Shown one piece after another: positions 43,782-52,422 of a stretch of 64,000 nt of DNA. The number at the start of each line of letters is the position of its first letter. Position 1 is the first letter of the stretch. The position numbers and the translations under genes were made by a program. Source of the DNA: an uncultured Actinomycetes bacterium (GTDB lineage: Bacteria > Actinomycetota > Thermoleophilia > Solirubrobacterales > Solirubrobacteraceae); the NCBI GenBank assembly GCA_937888775.1, contig CALAQT010000034.1, forward strand, positions 21,304 to 85,303, given 5' to 3'. A model generated the notes under the pieces. That model saw nothing but the letters and a program-made list of their open reading frames with translations, searched no databases and was not told where the DNA came from.

Positions 43782-43940
43782 ATGGCGAGCTTCATCTTCG
43801 GCGCCGTCGATCACACAGGCGCCCCGCTAACCGACCTACCCGCCGAGCTCGAGGCGAGCGTCAACCGCGGCCACCTCGCCTCAAGCGACGCGCCGCTGCC
43901 CGGCACGCCCGCACAAACATCCAGCGGGGCGCGGGCATGA
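43782..43940 (+). CDS. 52-aa unknown protein
   Basis: ATG 43782, SD CGAAAGGAGC at 43766-43775, preceded by a GC-rich hairpin in about 43727-43757. Short strand-helix protein (FIFGAVDHTG, LPAELEASVNRG). Overlaps the next gene by ATGA, so it is probably co-translated with it. Confidence 0.5.
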   Translation: MASFIFGAVDHTGAPLTDLPAELEASVNRGHLASSDAPLPGTPAQTSSGARA

Positions 43941-44203
43941 TCGGCGAGCCCCGCGAACGGCGCCGCTACAGCGCCGTCATGCCCGAGAGCGCATACAAGC
44001 GCGGACGCGAGCCGCGCCAGCGCCGCCGCCGCCGCGACGCGTTCGCCGATCTCGCCGACGGCCTGGAGCGCTACCTGCGCCGCGAGGAGGTCCCCGGCGA
44101 CCGAGCCGACTGGGCGGCATGGGCGCTAAGGCTCGCCGCCGGAATCAGAGGCGCCGACGCGCCCGACCACTCCAAGTGGTTCGTCCGCGTCCACATCGAA
44201 TAG
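43937..44203 (+). CDS. 88-aa basic protein
   Basis: ATG overlapping the previous stop. Strongly basic centre (RGREPRQRRRRRDAF) followed by helices (LADGLERYLRREEVPGDRAD, AAWALRLAAGIRG). Likely nucleic-acid-binding; no family recognised. Confidence 0.5.
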   Translation: MIGEPRERRRYSAVMPESAYKRGREPRQRRRRRDAFADLADGLERYLRREEVPGDRADWAAWALRLAAGIRGADAPDHSKWFVRVHIE

Positions 44204-44282
44204 CCCGCGGCGGAGCGCGCGAACACCGCGCCTGCTTTCCCTCGCCGCCCCAGGCAACGACAACCCGAGAAGGGAACCCACG

Positions 44283-44843
44283 ATGCAACACCCATCACTC
44301 ACCGGCGTCCTGCGCCGCTACCTGCCACGCGGCCGCGCAGCCGCCGTCGTCGTCGCGCCCTGCGAGCACCTCCGGCACGGCCGCAGCACCCTCAGCCTCT
44401 CCGACCCGCCGCCGCGCGAACCGGAGGTCATCTACCGCGGGGAGCGGCGCAAGCTCACGCGCGAGCACTGGGAGCGTCTCGGTTTCGAGCCCAGCGAAGC
44501 GATGGAGCTGGCCGGGCGCACCTACCCGCGGCTTCCCGGCGTCAGCGTCGCCGTGCTCAGCGCCGATGGCGCCGGACCGCTCGAGCACTATCCCTTTCAC
44601 AGCCCCGCCGGATTTGAGTGGGGCTATGAAGGCTCCGGCCCCGCCGATCTCGCGCGCTGCCTGCTGCTGCACTACCACGCCGTCACACCGACCCGTCGCG
44701 GGCATTTCTACCCGCCGGCGCCCGGCGAGCTTCCGGTCAGCTACCAGGCGTTCAAGCGGGAGGTGATCGCCCGGCTACCCCAACACGAGGGGTGGACACT
44801 GACCCGCCACGAGATCACCGAATGGATCGAAGCGCGCTCGTGA
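44283..44843 (+). CDS. DUF6166-like protein
   Basis: 186 aa, ATG 44283, SD GAGAAGGGA at 44267-44275. The C-terminal half has FEWGYEGSGPADLARCLLL and VSYQAFKREVIARLP followed by TRHEITEWI, the DUF6166 phrase common on actinobacterial plasmids and phages. N-terminal 90 residues include EVIYRGERRKLTREHWERLG. Family function unknown. Confidence 0.55.
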   Translation: MQHPSLTGVLRRYLPRGRAAAVVVAPCEHLRHGRSTLSLSDPPPREPEVIYRGERRKLTREHWERLGFEPSEAMELAGRTYPRLPGVSVAVLSADGAGPLEHYPFHSPAGFEWGYEGSGPADLARCLLLHYHAVTPTRRGHFYPPAPGELPVSYQAFKREVIARLPQHEGWTLTRHEITEWIEARS

Positions 44844-45042
44844 GCAGCTGCCAAACCCGCCAGCTCGCACCTCCCGAGGCTGAGCGGACAGTTGCGCGCC
44901 ACCGCACTCAGCGGCACCGCTAACTCGCCGGCGTCGTGCTCGCCCAAGCGCGGTCTGACGTTCCGGGCCCCGCGCCTACCGCGGCCGAGCGCGATGGCGC
45001 GCAGCCAGTTACGGGGGTCATCCCGAGCGAAAGGAGGCGCCG

Positions 45043-45978
45043 ATGCGCCTAAAGCACACGATGTCTCGTCTGCACGAGCTGCGCAGCTCCGCGCAGGGCG
45101 CGATCGCCCTGCTGTTCCTGCATGAGCTCTCCGCCGAGCACACACTCGGCCAACCCCCCAGCCAGGCGAGCTGGGAGCGCATCATCGCCAAACCCACCGA
45201 GGAGTGGGGGCAGGCGCTCGAGGACGCCTGCCAGGCGTGCCTGGCGCAGTGGCCCGAGCAGCTCGAGGGGTTCTTCGCTGAGACGCGTCTGAGCGATGAG
45301 CAGCCACAAGTTCTCGCAGCCGCCGTCAAGGCGATCGAGGGCGCCTGCGCCAAGGCGGACGGTGAGGGCCGCCGGACGATCCTCGCCGACGTCTTCCAGG
45401 AGACCCGCGGGCTCAGCGCAAAGCAGGCCCGCGGCGCGTTCTTCACCCCATGGAATCTCGCGGCGATGATGGCGGACATCGCCGGCGACGCCGCGCAGGA
45501 GACGTGGGTCGGGGACCTGGCGGTCGGCGGCGGAGCACTGCTGCTCGGCTATCTCGAAAGGTTTCGCCGCCGTCACGGCGTCCTCGCGTCTCGCGCGATG
45601 ACGCTGGTCGGTGTTGACATCGACGCGCGCTCCTGCCAGATCGCGCGAGCGAGCCTGCTGCTCGCGGGCGCGGACCCCAGCCAGTTCTGGATCTTCCACG
45701 GTGACAGCCTCGCCCAGAAGCTCGCCGGGCGCGACCGTCGCGACGGCGAGCTGAAGATCATCAACTTCGATGTCCTCCTCGGCAACCCGCCATTCGGGCA
45801 GAAGGTGAGCATGACCGCGCTCGCCGAGCACGCTCAACGCGGGCCGCTCGTGATCCCCGACCACGTCCTCAACCACCTCGTCCCGAGACAACGCGCACAG
45901 CCCGCGTCCGACACCGCGCCCGCGCCGTCGAGATCGAGCTCGCGCAGCGCCGAGCGCTCCCGCCGCCGCGCCGCCTGA
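45043..45978 (+). CDS. N6-adenine DNA methyltransferase (HsdM-like core)
   Basis: 311 aa, ATG 45043, SD GAAAGGAGG at 45027-45035. Helical N-terminus, then GAFFTPWNLAAMMA (near residue 133), the AdoMet motif WVGDLAVGGGALLLGYLER, LVGVDIDARSCQIA and motif IV LLGNPPFGQ (Asn248). NPPF after motif I marks gamma-class N6-adenine methylases as in type I/II systems. There is no specificity or restriction subunit nearby, and the protein stops about 60 residues after motif IV in a low-complexity Ser/Arg/Ala tail, so the C-terminal target-recognition part may be missing. Confidence 0.7.
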   Translation: MRLKHTMSRLHELRSSAQGAIALLFLHELSAEHTLGQPPSQASWERIIAKPTEEWGQALEDACQACLAQWPEQLEGFFAETRLSDEQPQVLAAAVKAIEGACAKADGEGRRTILADVFQETRGLSAKQARGAFFTPWNLAAMMADIAGDAAQETWVGDLAVGGGALLLGYLERFRRRHGVLASRAMTLVGVDIDARSCQIARASLLLAGADPSQFWIFHGDSLAQKLAGRDRRDGELKIINFDVLLGNPPFGQKVSMTALAEHAQRGPLVIPDHVLNHLVPRQRAQPASDTAPAPSRSSSRSAERSRRRAA

Positions 45979-46090
45979 GCGTCCCGCAGCCGACAGCACC
46001 ACGCGTGCGCCGTCGCACACCGGCCCGACACCGTTGCGCTCAAGCGCCCTCTGGCGGGCGTGATCACCACTATCGAAAGGAGCGGCCTGC

Positions 46091-46915
46091 ATGCTGCTGC
46101 TCACCACGCAGGCGTTGCCGCAGATGCGCGAGTTCCGCCATCCCAACCTCGGCCGGCTGCTCACGCCCCGCCATTTCGCGCGGCTGCAGGACACGCTCGC
46201 CGAGGGATTTTTGCTGGGCGCAGATAACGATTGCTTTCACTCTTACGCGCCCGAGGCGATCGCTCGTATGTTCGCCGCGGTCGCGCCGATCCCGTCGGTG
46301 CTGGCCAGGATCCGGACCGCGTGGCCGCAGATGAACCCGCGCGCGGTCGAAACCCTCACGGGGCCCGGGGCGGGCGCGTGGCTGGATCAGCCGGCGAACG
46401 CGCCGGAGGTCCATCCCAACCTGTTGTGGGTCACCGTGCCGGACGTGCTGCGCTGCGCGTGCGGCGCCCCCGAGCATTGCCGCGCAGCGGTGCAGGGCCC
46501 CGACTGCCGGCCCGTCGGGGACGCCGACGCGACCCTTGAGCGCTTCCGCGAATGGCACATGTGGATCTCTCACCTGCCGCTCGCGTTCGTGCTGCAGGAC
46601 GGCTCTGAGCGTCCCGGCCGGGTGCCGTGGAGCGCGCCCGGGCTGCGCGCCGTGTTCGTCGGCGGCTCAGACGCCTGGCGGCTCGGGCCCGAAGCGGCGC
46701 GGCTGGTAGCGGCCGCGCGGGCCCGCGGGTTGCTGGCGCACATGGGCCGCGTCAACAGCGCCAAGCGGATCCTGCACGCCAAGTCGATGGGTTGCACCTC
46801 GATCGACGGCACCCAATGGGTGCGCTGGCGCGACCGCTACCTCCGCGAAGGCCTCGCGCTGTGCGCCGACACCCAGCCCGTCGAGCTGCACTGGCAAACC
46901 CAGCTCGCCATCTAA
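46091..46915 (+). CDS. TGT-fold, DpdA-like protein (putative 7-deazaguanine DNA transglycosylase)
   Basis: 274 aa, ATG 46091, SD CGAAAGGAG at 46073-46081. The pattern matches phage queuine-tRNA-ribosyltransferase-like proteins: LLGADNDCFHSY, LWVTVPDVLR, GDADATLERFREW, LPLAFVLQDG, LRAVFVGGSDAWRLG, LLAHMGRVNSAKR and GCTSIDGTQW. In that fold DNA-acting members (DpdA) swap guanine for a 7-deazaguanine. No preQ0 synthesis genes are in the window, so the base would have to come from the host. Assignment from pattern memory; tRNA modification is the alternative. Confidence 0.5.
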   Translation: MLLLTTQALPQMREFRHPNLGRLLTPRHFARLQDTLAEGFLLGADNDCFHSYAPEAIARMFAAVAPIPSVLARIRTAWPQMNPRAVETLTGPGAGAWLDQPANAPEVHPNLLWVTVPDVLRCACGAPEHCRAAVQGPDCRPVGDADATLERFREWHMWISHLPLAFVLQDGSERPGRVPWSAPGLRAVFVGGSDAWRLGPEAARLVAAARARGLLAHMGRVNSAKRILHAKSMGCTSIDGTQWVRWRDRYLREGLALCADTQPVELHWQTQLAI

Positions 46916-47043
46916 CCCGCTGGTACGCGAAGAGAAAACGCGACGCCCGCGCCTGGGCCATCACTCGCACCAACGCGCTCAAGCGCTGACGGGCGCGGAC
47001 ACCCAGCCTCGCCGCAAGGCGAGACCAACGACATCAACCCTGT

Positions 47044-47071
47044 GCGGCGCACGACCCCTGGCGTGCGCCGC
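47044..47071 (+). promoter_or_regulatory. strong stem-loop before a small-gene SD
   Basis: GCGGCGCACG (47044-47053) pairs perfectly with 47062-47071 around an 8-nt loop; SD AAGGAG follows at 47080-47085. Confidence 0.5.
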
Positions 47072-47091
47072 CGCTCACGAAGGAGAGACCC

Positions 47092-47208
47092 ATGCCCAAC
47101 ACCCCCGACGCGCGGGCCAGGACCCTCGCGCGCATGAACGCCTGCCGAGTCGCGCTGAGCGACGGCAAGGCGCTGCTCTGCCCGGCCTACCCCAGGAGGA
47201 GCGCATGA
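47092..47208 (+). CDS. 38-aa protein, first of a coupled trio
   Basis: ATG 47092 with GAAGGAG at 47079-47085. Short basic helix (ARARTLARMNACRVALSDG) with two Cys. Its end carries AGGAGG, the SD of the next gene, and overlaps it by ATGA. It may be a functional micro-protein or a translated leader. Confidence 0.5.
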   Translation: MPNTPDARARTLARMNACRVALSDGKALLCPAYPRRSA

Positions 47209-47492
47209 GAACCCTCGAGGAGGTCCGCGAGCTCTTCCCGCTCGGTGCGGTCGTCGAATGCGTCGAGAACACCTACCGCCCCGTCCTGAACGGCTCGACC
47301 CGCCGCGTGATCGGGGTGCGCAAGTCCTCGCTCGACGTCGAGCTGCTCAGCGGCCACGACGCCGGGAAGCCCGACGGGTTCGTGATGGCGCTCCCCGCCC
47401 GCGCCGGCGACGTCCTCTCGCTCTCCGATGACACCGTCACATTCCGTATCGGTCGCGGCGAGCACACGTGCACGTTCCGGGTGATCTCATGA
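47205..47492 (+). CDS. 95-aa beta-rich unknown protein
   Basis: ATG overlapping the previous stop, SD AGGAGG at 47194-47199. Alternating strands (GAVVECVENTYRPVLNGSTR, RRVIGVRKSSLDVELL, TVTFRIGRGEHTCTFRVIS) suggest a small beta-barrel, the kind that binds nucleic acid or a partner. ATGA overlap with the next gene. Confidence 0.5.
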   Translation: MRTLEEVRELFPLGAVVECVENTYRPVLNGSTRRVIGVRKSSLDVELLSGHDAGKPDGFVMALPARAGDVLSLSDDTVTFRIGRGEHTCTFRVIS

Positions 47493-47779
47493 ACCTGACC
47501 TCGAAGCCGATGCCGCGCGCACGCACCTACTACGTACGCGAGCCGGACGGCACCACGAGCGACTACCCCACCCTCGCCGAATGCGGCCGGCGGGCCGCGC
47601 AGATCATTCGCGACGCTCTCCACGCCGGCCCGCCGGGCGGGCCGCCGGTCCCGCACCCGGACGTGTTCCTGATCACCGGCGAGCTCGAGTCCCGTGACTT
47701 CCCCCGCGATTGGAACGACCAGCAGACCCGGCGCTTCGCCGCCGCGCGCGACCGCGCGCTCGGCCTACGCGAGAACTGA
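47489..47779 (+). CDS. 96-aa unknown protein
   Basis: ATG overlapping the previous stop. YYVREPDGTTSDYPTLAECG, a helix AAQIIRDALHAG, and a C-terminal basic helix (QQTRRFAAARDRALGL). No family recognised. It is the last of the coupled trio and precedes the ligase gene. Confidence 0.5.
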   Translation: MNLTSKPMPRARTYYVREPDGTTSDYPTLAECGRRAAQIIRDALHAGPPGGPPVPHPDVFLITGELESRDFPRDWNDQQTRRFAAARDRALGLREN

Positions 47780-47845
47780 CCACCACCCCTCAAGAAGGAG
47801 ATTCACCCGTGACTCTCACCTCCACCGCCTTCCAGAGCACCGCCG

Positions 47846-48955
47846 ATGCTCTGCCGCACGCTGGACGTCGTCCCCGAGGACGAGCGCTACCTGTCCTCGG
47901 AAAAGCTCGACGGGTGGCGCGCACTCGCGGCGATCGTCGCCGGCGGCGTCGCGCTTCGCAGCCGCGAAGGGCACCCGGTCACCGCCGTCCCCTACATCAA
48001 CGACGCGCTTCGGGCGCTCGCGCCCGCGGGAACGATCCTCGACGGGGAGCTCGTCGACCGCGCCCGCCCGCGCCAGCTACGGCGAACCAAGTCGATCCTC
48101 GTCTCCCCCGAGCCGCACGTCTGGACACCCGAGGACCCGCCGATCACCTACGCCGTGTTCGACCTGCTGTTCCTGGCGGGCCGCGACCTCCGCGAGGAGC
48201 CGCTGCACGAGCGCCTCGAGCTGCTCGCCGCCCTGTTCGACAGCGACACCGCGCGCGTCCTCACCACGCTACCGGCCGGGGCGCCGCTGCTGCTGCATGT
48301 CGAGCATCGCCCGTCGAGCCGGGTCTTCGCCGAAGAGGTGCTGGGCAGAGGCGAGGAGGGCGTGATGCTCAAGCTCCGCGACTCGCTCTACGTCCATGGC
48401 TCGCGCACCGCCGGCTGGTGGCGCTACAAGCCACAGGAGACCCTCGACGCCGAGTGCACCGGCGTGGCGCGCGCCAACGGACGCACTTCGGGGTCGATCA
48501 GCTCGCTCACGTTCCGTCTCGCGGGCGGCGCGTGCGGCCAGGTCAGCAGCGGCCTCAGCGAGTCCGAGCGGGCGCACATCACCGCGCACCCCGATCTGTA
48601 CGTCGGGAGGGTGATCGAGCTCGCCAACCACGGCGTGGAGGCGAGCGGCGCGCTGCGCCACCCCGTCTACCGCGGCGTACGCGACCCGCGTGACAAGGCC
48701 CCCGCGCCACGACCGCGCGAGACACCGCGCCGCGCACCGGACGAAGCCGCGCTGGCCAGCGCGGCGGCCGGCGGCAAGCGCAAGCAGCGCAACTACGGCG
48801 CGATGGGCGATCGGAAGCTCCGCGCGAGCATCGACTCGCTGCGCGCCGAAGCAGGCGAGGCGTACGAGCGCTGCCTGGAGCGTGGCTCCGGAGACCCCGC
48901 CGGCGACCTCCGCGCCGCCGTCAAAGCCGCCGAGGACCGTGGCCTGAGCGTCTAG
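47846..48955 (+). CDS. ATP-dependent DNA ligase
   Basis: 369 aa from ATG 47846. Adenylation motifs in order: I SEKLDGWRAL (Lys20), III ILDGELVDR, IIIa TYAVFDLLFL, IV EEGVMLKLRD and V WWRYKP, then an OB-fold and a Lys/Arg/Ala-rich tail. It seals nicks in element DNA. Oddity: the good SD (AAGAAGGAG at 47792-47800) serves a GTG at 47809 in a different frame; the ligase frame has a stop at 47810 and its ATG has no SD. One extra base near 47842-47845 would explain this. The N-terminus is short compared with family members. Confidence 0.75.
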   Translation: MLCRTLDVVPEDERYLSSEKLDGWRALAAIVAGGVALRSREGHPVTAVPYINDALRALAPAGTILDGELVDRARPRQLRRTKSILVSPEPHVWTPEDPPITYAVFDLLFLAGRDLREEPLHERLELLAALFDSDTARVLTTLPAGAPLLLHVEHRPSSRVFAEEVLGRGEEGVMLKLRDSLYVHGSRTAGWWRYKPQETLDAECTGVARANGRTSGSISSLTFRLAGGACGQVSSGLSESERAHITAHPDLYVGRVIELANHGVEASGALRHPVYRGVRDPRDKAPAPRPRETPRRAPDEAALASAAAGGKRKQRNYGAMGDRKLRASIDSLRAEAGEAYERCLERGSGDPAGDLRAAVKAAEDRGLSV

Positions 48956-48967
48956 CCCACCTCGACC

Positions 48968-48982
48968 GGCCCGCAACGGGCC
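48968..48982 (+). promoter_or_regulatory. hairpin after the ligase gene
   Basis: GGCCCG-caa-CGGGCC, perfect 6-bp stem, 12 bp after the stop, no U-run. Likely I-shaped terminator or leader hairpin for the 49102 gene. Confidence 0.45.
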
Positions 48983-49101
48983 CGACGAACACGTCCGGCG
49001 GGCCGCCGCCCAGGCATGCCTCACGCCCCCGAGAGCCCGAACCGCGCTGGCGCGGGCGGCTCGCCGGATCCAGATCCATCACACAACGAAGGAGCTCATC
49101 G

Positions 49102-50151
49102 ATGTCTGAGACAACTCTCGCCGACGGGACGCTTTACACCGCGCTCGTCACCCGCCGAAACGGCTGCGACATCTACGCCGCCGCGACCGCGACCGCCCGC
49201 GACGGCGCTCTCGCCGCATACTGCCGCGCCTACTGGAGCGATGCTCTCCGCGTCAACCCAGAGCTGGGCAAGGAGCCACCCACCGACGACGGGGAGACAA
49301 TCACCGGCTACTTCGCCACCCTCCAAGAAGAGCACTGCGACCGTGGCAGCATCAACCTCGACGCGATCCCGCCCACGCGCGTCCTTGACGACGAGGAGCT
49401 CGCGAGCGCACTCAAAGAGGTCGGCGAGCTGACGCGCGAGCTCTCGCGCCAGCGCGCCACGCTCGCGCGAGAGCGGATCCGGCGCCTCGCCGCCACGCAC
49501 GACATCAGCCTCAAGGACACGACCTCCGCCGGGTTCGCGCTCCCCGAGAGCCTGCCGCGCGAGACCCGCTGGGAGCTCGAGGGGCTGCTCAACGTGGCCA
49601 TCATCAGCGCGGGCGAACAGGATCCCCACACGCCCACCGGATCCGCCAGCGAGCGTGAACCGGACATGCCGAGCGAGCTGTCGTGGGAGCCACCCAGCGC
49701 ACAGGAGATCCGCGAGCGGATCGTGCGCGAGCTTCCGCGGCGCCAGTTCAGGCGGCGCGTGCGCTGGAGCGTGGCGCAGCTCGAGCGGATCGCGGCGCTC
49801 AACCAGGCCGCCGAGGGCGGCGACGGCGAGGCGCGGGAGCTGCGTGAGGGCATCGCCGAGAACACGCGGCGGCTGATCGCGGCGCGCCGCGCCCCCACCG
49901 CAGGCACCGACTCCTCCCCGGCCGCCGCCGCGCAGGTCGCCTATCTGCTGGGCGTGGAGGTGCTCGTCGACCTCGAGGAGAGGCGCGTAACCCGCGTCGT
50001 GGCGATCGACGAAGCGATCGAGCTCGACGCCGAGGAAGGCGCGCGCGAGCAAACCACGCTCGCCCCACTCCCGCCCGCCCAGGCAGAAGATGCCGTCGCG
50101 ATCGCCGAGTCAGCCCGCGAGCCGTGGCCGTCGACGGAATTCGGGTTCTAG
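49102..50151 (+). CDS. 349-aa unknown helical protein
   Basis: ATG 49102, SD GAAGGAG at 49088-49094. Opens with a small alpha/beta part (LYTALVTRRNGCDIYAAATA), then long charged helices (LKEVGELTRELSRQRATLAR, ERIRRLAATHD; VRELPRRQFRRRVRWS) likely to form a coiled coil, and an acidic C-terminus. No enzyme motif. Position between ligase and helicase hints at DNA metabolism. Confidence 0.5.
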   Translation: MSETTLADGTLYTALVTRRNGCDIYAAATATARDGALAAYCRAYWSDALRVNPELGKEPPTDDGETITGYFATLQEEHCDRGSINLDAIPPTRVLDDEELASALKEVGELTRELSRQRATLARERIRRLAATHDISLKDTTSAGFALPESLPRETRWELEGLLNVAIISAGEQDPHTPTGSASEREPDMPSELSWEPPSAQEIRERIVRELPRRQFRRRVRWSVAQLERIAALNQAAEGGDGEARELREGIAENTRRLIAARRAPTAGTDSSPAAAAQVAYLLGVEVLVDLEERRVTRVVAIDEAIELDAEEGAREQTTLAPLPPAQAEDAVAIAESAREPWPSTEFGF

Positions 50152-50241
50152 TGGCCGGCGCGTATCAGCGCAGCGGGCCGTGGGACCGTCCCGGCACGCT
50201 GCGCGATCTGTGTAACTCGACCCCTGAAAGGAGCGTGAGCG

Positions 50242-52317
50242 GTGTCCCAGAATCCAAACGAGCCGGCTCCTGAGCACGGTCAGGCACCGCCATCCGGCAG
50301 GCGCCTGAACCTGGTCGAGGGGAACTTTCTCTACCCGTCGTGCAAGCCGGTCAAAGCGCTCAAAGAACTGAACCGCGAACAGCGCGTCGCGGTCAGCTGC
50401 CCGGAGGAGCAGGTGCTCGTGATGGCAGGCGCCGGGTGCGGCAAGACCCGTGTCCTTACCCACCGCGCCGGGTTTCTGCTGGAAGCCCGCGGTGTTCACC
50501 CCGAGTCGATCCTCGCGCTCACGCTCACGAACAAGGCTGCCAGGGAGATGATCGGACGTCTGAAGTGGCTGTGCGGAGCAGAGGCCGAGCGGATCCAAGC
50601 CGGCACTTTTCACTCGGTGTGCGCGCGCGTCCTGCGCAGCCACGCGCAGCTTGTGAATCGCACGGCACGGTTCAGCATCTATGACGAAGACGACGCGCAA
50701 CGAGCCATCAAGCGGCTGCTGAGCAAGGCCGAGGAAGCGCAGATCAGCTCCGCCGCCGTCCTGAAGGAGATCTCCGTCAACAAGAACCACGCGGTCCCGC
50801 TCAGCCGCTACGAGTCGCTCGCGATCGATCAGACGAGCTTGATCGTCGCGCGCGTCTGGCGGGAGTATGAGCTTGAGCTCAGACGCGGTGACGCGCTGGA
50901 CTTCGACGATCTGCTGCTGCGCACCGTGCAGCTGCTGAAGGGCAACCCCGATCTGCGCGGCGCCTACCAGCAGAAGTGGCCCAGCATCCTGGTCGACGAG
51001 TACCAGGACACAAACCCCACCCAGGCGCGTCTGCTGGCGCTGCTCGCCGGCCGCGCCGACCCGCAGCGAAACCTGATGGTGGTCGGCGATGACAAGCAGG
51101 TGATCTACGGCTTTCGCCTCGCCGACGTCCGGCTGATCCTGGGCTTCCAGGAGGAATACCCGGGCGCGACGGTGCTGACGCTGAAGCGCAACTACCGCAA
51201 CTCGCCGCAGGTTCTCGCGGCCGCGAACGCGTTGATCGCGCACAACCTGTTGCAGCTCCCGATGGCCCTCGAGGCGGACGGGAAAACCAAGGACGGTCCC
51301 GAGGTCATGGTGCACTCCTCAAGCACCGACACCGAGGAGGCGAGGTGGATCGCGTTTCAGATCCAGCGCGCGATCGAGCAGGGCATCCCCGAGCGCAACA
51401 TCGCCGTCCTCGCGCGGTGGGGGACGATCGTCGACCGGATAGAGCACGCGCTCGCGGCAGCCGGAATCAGCTACCAGGTGATCGGCTCCCGCGGCTTCTT
51501 CAAACGCAAGGAGATCCGCACGGCGCTCGCTCACCTCCGTCTGCTCTGCAACGCGCGCGATGAGGCCGCCTTCGCGAGGGCGCTTGGCATACGCCCCAAG
51601 GTCGGGACGGGCACGATCGCGAAGATCATCGCCTACGCCGACCGCAACCGTCTCACGCTGCTGGAGGCGGCGAGCGCGATCGACCTGATCCCGGGCGTCC
51701 CCAGCAGCCAGGCACGCGAGAACGTCAGTCGCTTCGCCTACGACATGCTCGCGTTCACCGGGCAGGTCAGCACCCGCACGGTCAGCTCTTTGGCGCACGA
51801 GGTGATCCGGATGCCGCAAGGGGTCGCCGACACCCTCAGCGAGGAGGACGATGTCGAGCAGCGCGTCGAGCGCCTGGACGCGCTGTGTGACGCCGCTCGC
51901 ACCTATGAGCGCCAGACCGACGAGCCGACGCTTGCGGGCTGGCTGGCGGACGTGATGCTCGCCGGCCGCGATGACCTCTCGGGCCTCGACAGCGAGAAAG
52001 GCAGAGTCACCGTCGGCACGATCCACGCCGTCAAGGGCCTTGAGTGGCCGAACGTGATCGGCGCGGGCTTTGAGGAACGCGTCATCCCCTCCTACCGCGC
52101 CAGCACCCAAGAGGAGCGCGAAGAAGAGCGACGCATGGCCTACGTCCTTGCGACCCGCGCCGCGCGGGTTCTCGTCCTCTCCTACGCACTGCGCCGTGAA
52201 GGTCGACACACCGGGCCGAGCCGCTTTATCGCAGAGGCCCTCAGGGGCCCCAGCCAAGACAGCGCCGGGCAGTCCCAGCAAGCCGAAGCCACAGCTTCGG
52301 CGCGTACCGCCGCGTAG
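50242..52317 (+). CDS. UvrD/PcrA/Rep-type SF1 helicase
   Basis: 691 aa, GTG 50242, SD TGAAAGGAG at 50224-50232. All SF1A motifs are visible: LNREQRVAVSCPE (Q motif), VMAGAGCGKTRVL (Lys68), ALTLTNKAAREM, VDEYQDTN (Asp252), VVGDDKQVIYGFR, LKRNYRNSPQ, GTIHAVKGLEWPNVI and MAYVLATRAARVL. It unwinds duplex DNA 3' to 5' for repair, replication restart or rolling-circle replication; plasmids with Rep often need such a helicase. Length is normal. Confidence 0.85.
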   Translation: MSQNPNEPAPEHGQAPPSGRRLNLVEGNFLYPSCKPVKALKELNREQRVAVSCPEEQVLVMAGAGCGKTRVLTHRAGFLLEARGVHPESILALTLTNKAAREMIGRLKWLCGAEAERIQAGTFHSVCARVLRSHAQLVNRTARFSIYDEDDAQRAIKRLLSKAEEAQISSAAVLKEISVNKNHAVPLSRYESLAIDQTSLIVARVWREYELELRRGDALDFDDLLLRTVQLLKGNPDLRGAYQQKWPSILVDEYQDTNPTQARLLALLAGRADPQRNLMVVGDDKQVIYGFRLADVRLILGFQEEYPGATVLTLKRNYRNSPQVLAAANALIAHNLLQLPMALEADGKTKDGPEVMVHSSSTDTEEARWIAFQIQRAIEQGIPERNIAVLARWGTIVDRIEHALAAAGISYQVIGSRGFFKRKEIRTALAHLRLLCNARDEAAFARALGIRPKVGTGTIAKIIAYADRNRLTLLEAASAIDLIPGVPSSQARENVSRFAYDMLAFTGQVSTRTVSSLAHEVIRMPQGVADTLSEEDDVEQRVERLDALCDAARTYERQTDEPTLAGWLADVMLAGRDDLSGLDSEKGRVTVGTIHAVKGLEWPNVIGAGFEERVIPSYRASTQEEREEERRMAYVLATRAARVLVLSYALRREGRHTGPSRFIAEALRGPSQDSAGQSQQAEATASARTAA

Positions 52318-52422
52318 CCCGGGCGATCCCGGCGGCTCAAAGGAACCGCCGACGGCGGTCGCGGTTTCGCCGCGCTCCGGGACACGAGACGTCACCAACC
52401 GACAAGTGAAAGGAAACCAGAC

